This document shows positions 62,427 through 64,000 of a stretch of DNA of 64,000 nt, piece after piece. Origin of the DNA: GWF2-38-69 sp965228125 (lineage in GTDB: Bacteria; Verrucomicrobiota; Lentisphaeria; Victivallales; GWF2-38-69); contig OZ245791.1 of the NCBI GenBank assembly GCA_965228125.1, positions 2,480,001 through 2,544,000 of the forward strand, in the 5' to 3' direction. Position 1 is the stretch's first letter. Every line of letters begins with the position of its first letter. The notes beneath the pieces are model-generated. The model was not told the DNA's origin. It made no database searches and saw only the letters and a list, made by a program, of their open reading frames with translations. A program made the position numbers and the translations under genes.

Positions 62427-64000
62427 CTAGATTAGCTAATAGCTCGTCGGAAACAAGTGAAGGAAAGTGAATATTTTGATTAATTTCTTCTTCTGTGAAA
62501 GGAGAGTTTTCAAGAAGTAATAATATTGATAGATAGTCTGCAATATCAATTTCATATGGTTGCTTTGATAAATATTGGAGGTATAGAGAACGAAACTCTT
62601 TATTGGTATCATCTTCTAAAAGAGCTGCAATTTGCTTTGCGGTAAGCAGTCGAGCGTATCTATCCGGCCACTTATAGTGTAAAAATATCAGATGTAGTGG
62701 AGCTGCCTCAAGTGACACAGGTTGTTCATACCAATACAATTCAGTCAAAGGAAGATGCGCAATGTCCCCTTCTAGGCTACTGACCATGATCTCTGTTATT
62801 TTAGTTGCCAATTCAATTTTCTCAGCTGAAATCAAATAAGTCACAAGTTGAGTAGAAGGGACAATTATTGTTTCAGTTTTTTGTAGGCTGGAAGAGTCTG
62901 GCGACATAGTATCTCTGAGAAAATTTTCCCATTTGTTTTTATATGTTGATCCATATTTTCTTAATGATTCTTCTGAATAAGAATACTCATACCTACTCCA
63001 ACAATTGTTCAATTTTACATCCCTAACTGCCCATTTATATGCTTTTGTTTTACCCTCAATCTTATTACTCAATAAAAATATTTCATACAGACATCTATTA
63101 AGTTCATAGTCTGATTTGTCTAGTTCTGCATAATATGCGTTAAACGAATTGAGGATTGTAGCACCCTGACCTTGGTTCACCCAGTGAGCAATCCAAGCTT
63201 TGATAAACTTTTTACTTATTTTGTAGGATATGGAATGTAGCCTAGACCTGAATTCATCTAGATTAGTAGGGAGTAGCGTGGTCACGTCAGGAAATTCAGA
63301 TGTTTCTTCGTCTTCATTTAAAGAATGATCTCTGGGTGGTGGTGGCATACCGCCAAGAACGCTACATTGTTCCTCATAAATCCGTTCTAGGGTAGTATCC
63401 TCATTGATCCTCTCCTTTAATGCAGTAAGTGCATCAAACGTTGTCATACAGCGAAGAAACGAATATTCTGTTCGAGTAGACAGTGGAAATGATTTAATAA
63501 TATACTCAAGAATAATATGCGTTCGGTGCCAATTTTGTTCTGACAAATGGTAGTCAAATTCGTCAACTAATCGCTCTGGGGTATGTTTTGATAATAATTT
63601 AGTAAAATAATCCGGAATATGACTTATTTCTCGTTCCGAAAAATCAAAAACATCTGTAGTAAAGATTGCAATACGTCTTAGCCAATTAGGTACTTGAGAA
63701 CACTTTGCGTCCGAACATTTCTCAATAGCTTCAAAGACTTCATGAAATGTAATGTCTTTTCTGTGACCATATCCGACTATGTTGAGAGCTGCACGCTCAA
63801 GAAATTTGCCGGCTATATCGTGAAGTCCATGGCTGATAGCTAATGCACTTAACTCAATGCTGTCATTTGCTAATGTGGCAGTGTTCTCTCTACGGTGAAG
63901 TTCAGCCTCATAGAGCTTAAGGAATTCTTGACTGGCAATATCTTTGGAAAAGTTAAAAATTGAGTTTTGAGCCGCAACATTAAAAAACACGCGCGAGTTC
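62427..64000 (-). pseudogene. N-terminal part of a large gene cut by an IS element (partial at window edge)
   Basis: The frame is open from the right edge of the window, so the true start is outside. It reads through to the IS junction within LLANL, then, because of the insertion, ends a few codons later in IS sequence (VDLEKALKYLAII and TAG). The visible product part of over 500 residues is mostly helical and repeat-like (ALAISHGLHDIAGKFLERAA, SEQNWHRTHIILEYIIKSF, HYKWPDRYARLLTAKQIA), as in TPR-type or STAND-type regulatory regions. Combined with the distal piece at 59827-60917 the intact protein would have had at least about 880 residues. I do not recognise its family. Confidence 0.75.

Overview
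The window reads as chromosome of a Gram-negative, probably anaerobic bacterium with an AT-rich genome. Gram-negative character is suggested by an RND efflux pump, lipoproteins, secreted enzymes and an OpgC-type membrane acyltransferase. Anaerobic metabolism is suggested by an electron-bifurcating type EtfAB pair with an N-terminal Fe-S domain on EtfA, together with a GlcD/LctD-like dehydrogenase. I cannot name the phylum from sequence alone.

Layout. Positions 1-13600 are mostly housekeeping and transport: the end of an RND pump, an OpgC-like acyltransferase, hemB, an APS-reductase-type cysH, an orphan PAS histidine kinase, an MFS carrier, DAHP synthase, a secreted glycerophosphodiesterase, and a four-gene molybdate/tungstate set (secreted molybdopterin-domain-like protein, binding protein, permease, ATPase). 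Positions 13600-17400 hold an ABC exporter and a secreted S1/P1 nuclease. The nuclease is bracketed by an intact and a decayed copy of the exporter's 3' end. Positions 17523-28965 hold a complete type I-B-like CRISPR-Cas locus in the order cas6-cas8-cas7-cas5-cas3-cas4-cas1-cas2, then a RhuM-family gene, a leader, and an array of 23 identical 30-bp repeats with 22 spacers of 35-38 nt. Positions 29000-34300 hold a small hypothetical, a secreted alpha/beta hydrolase bracketed by two copies of the 3' end of a glcD-like gene, the glcD gene itself, a lone pyruvate-kinase C-domain protein, and a MerR regulator divergent from an NTF2-like gene plus a frameshifted flavodoxin-like reductase. The MerR-type promoter there has a 19-bp spacer. 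Positions 34800-40500 are accessory: a PAS-PAS-LuxR regulator, a 928-residue secreted protein of unknown function, a secreted pentapeptide-repeat protein, an attC-like inverted repeat and a broken ATPase gene. Positions 40530-52570 return to core genes: etfA, etfB, murF, transporters, an aldehyde dehydrogenase, a secreted nucleoside hydrolase and a fused symporter/solute-binding protein.

From an initiator-type tRNA-Met (52702-52776) to the right edge the window looks like a decaying genomic island. It carries an IS110 element with a candidate bridge-RNA region, an ISL3 element broken by two stops, a tyrosine integrase broken by an amber codon, a DUF4143-type ATPase, a membrane protein, a lipoprotein gene broken by a stop, and a large gene cut in two by a 1509-bp IS5-like element. 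The two halves of that large gene rejoin in frame once the insertion and one copy of its 9-bp target duplication are removed. The disrupting stops are TAA, TAG and TGA alike, so decay explains them better than codon reassignment.

The most unusual observations are the in-frame repairable IS insertion into an unrecognised large gene, the two parallel cases of a small secreted-enzyme gene bracketed by duplicated gene 3' ends on either side of the CRISPR-Cas block, the RhuM gene sitting between cas2 and the leader, the symporter/binding-protein fusion, and the attC-like site. I saw no unequivocally new system.
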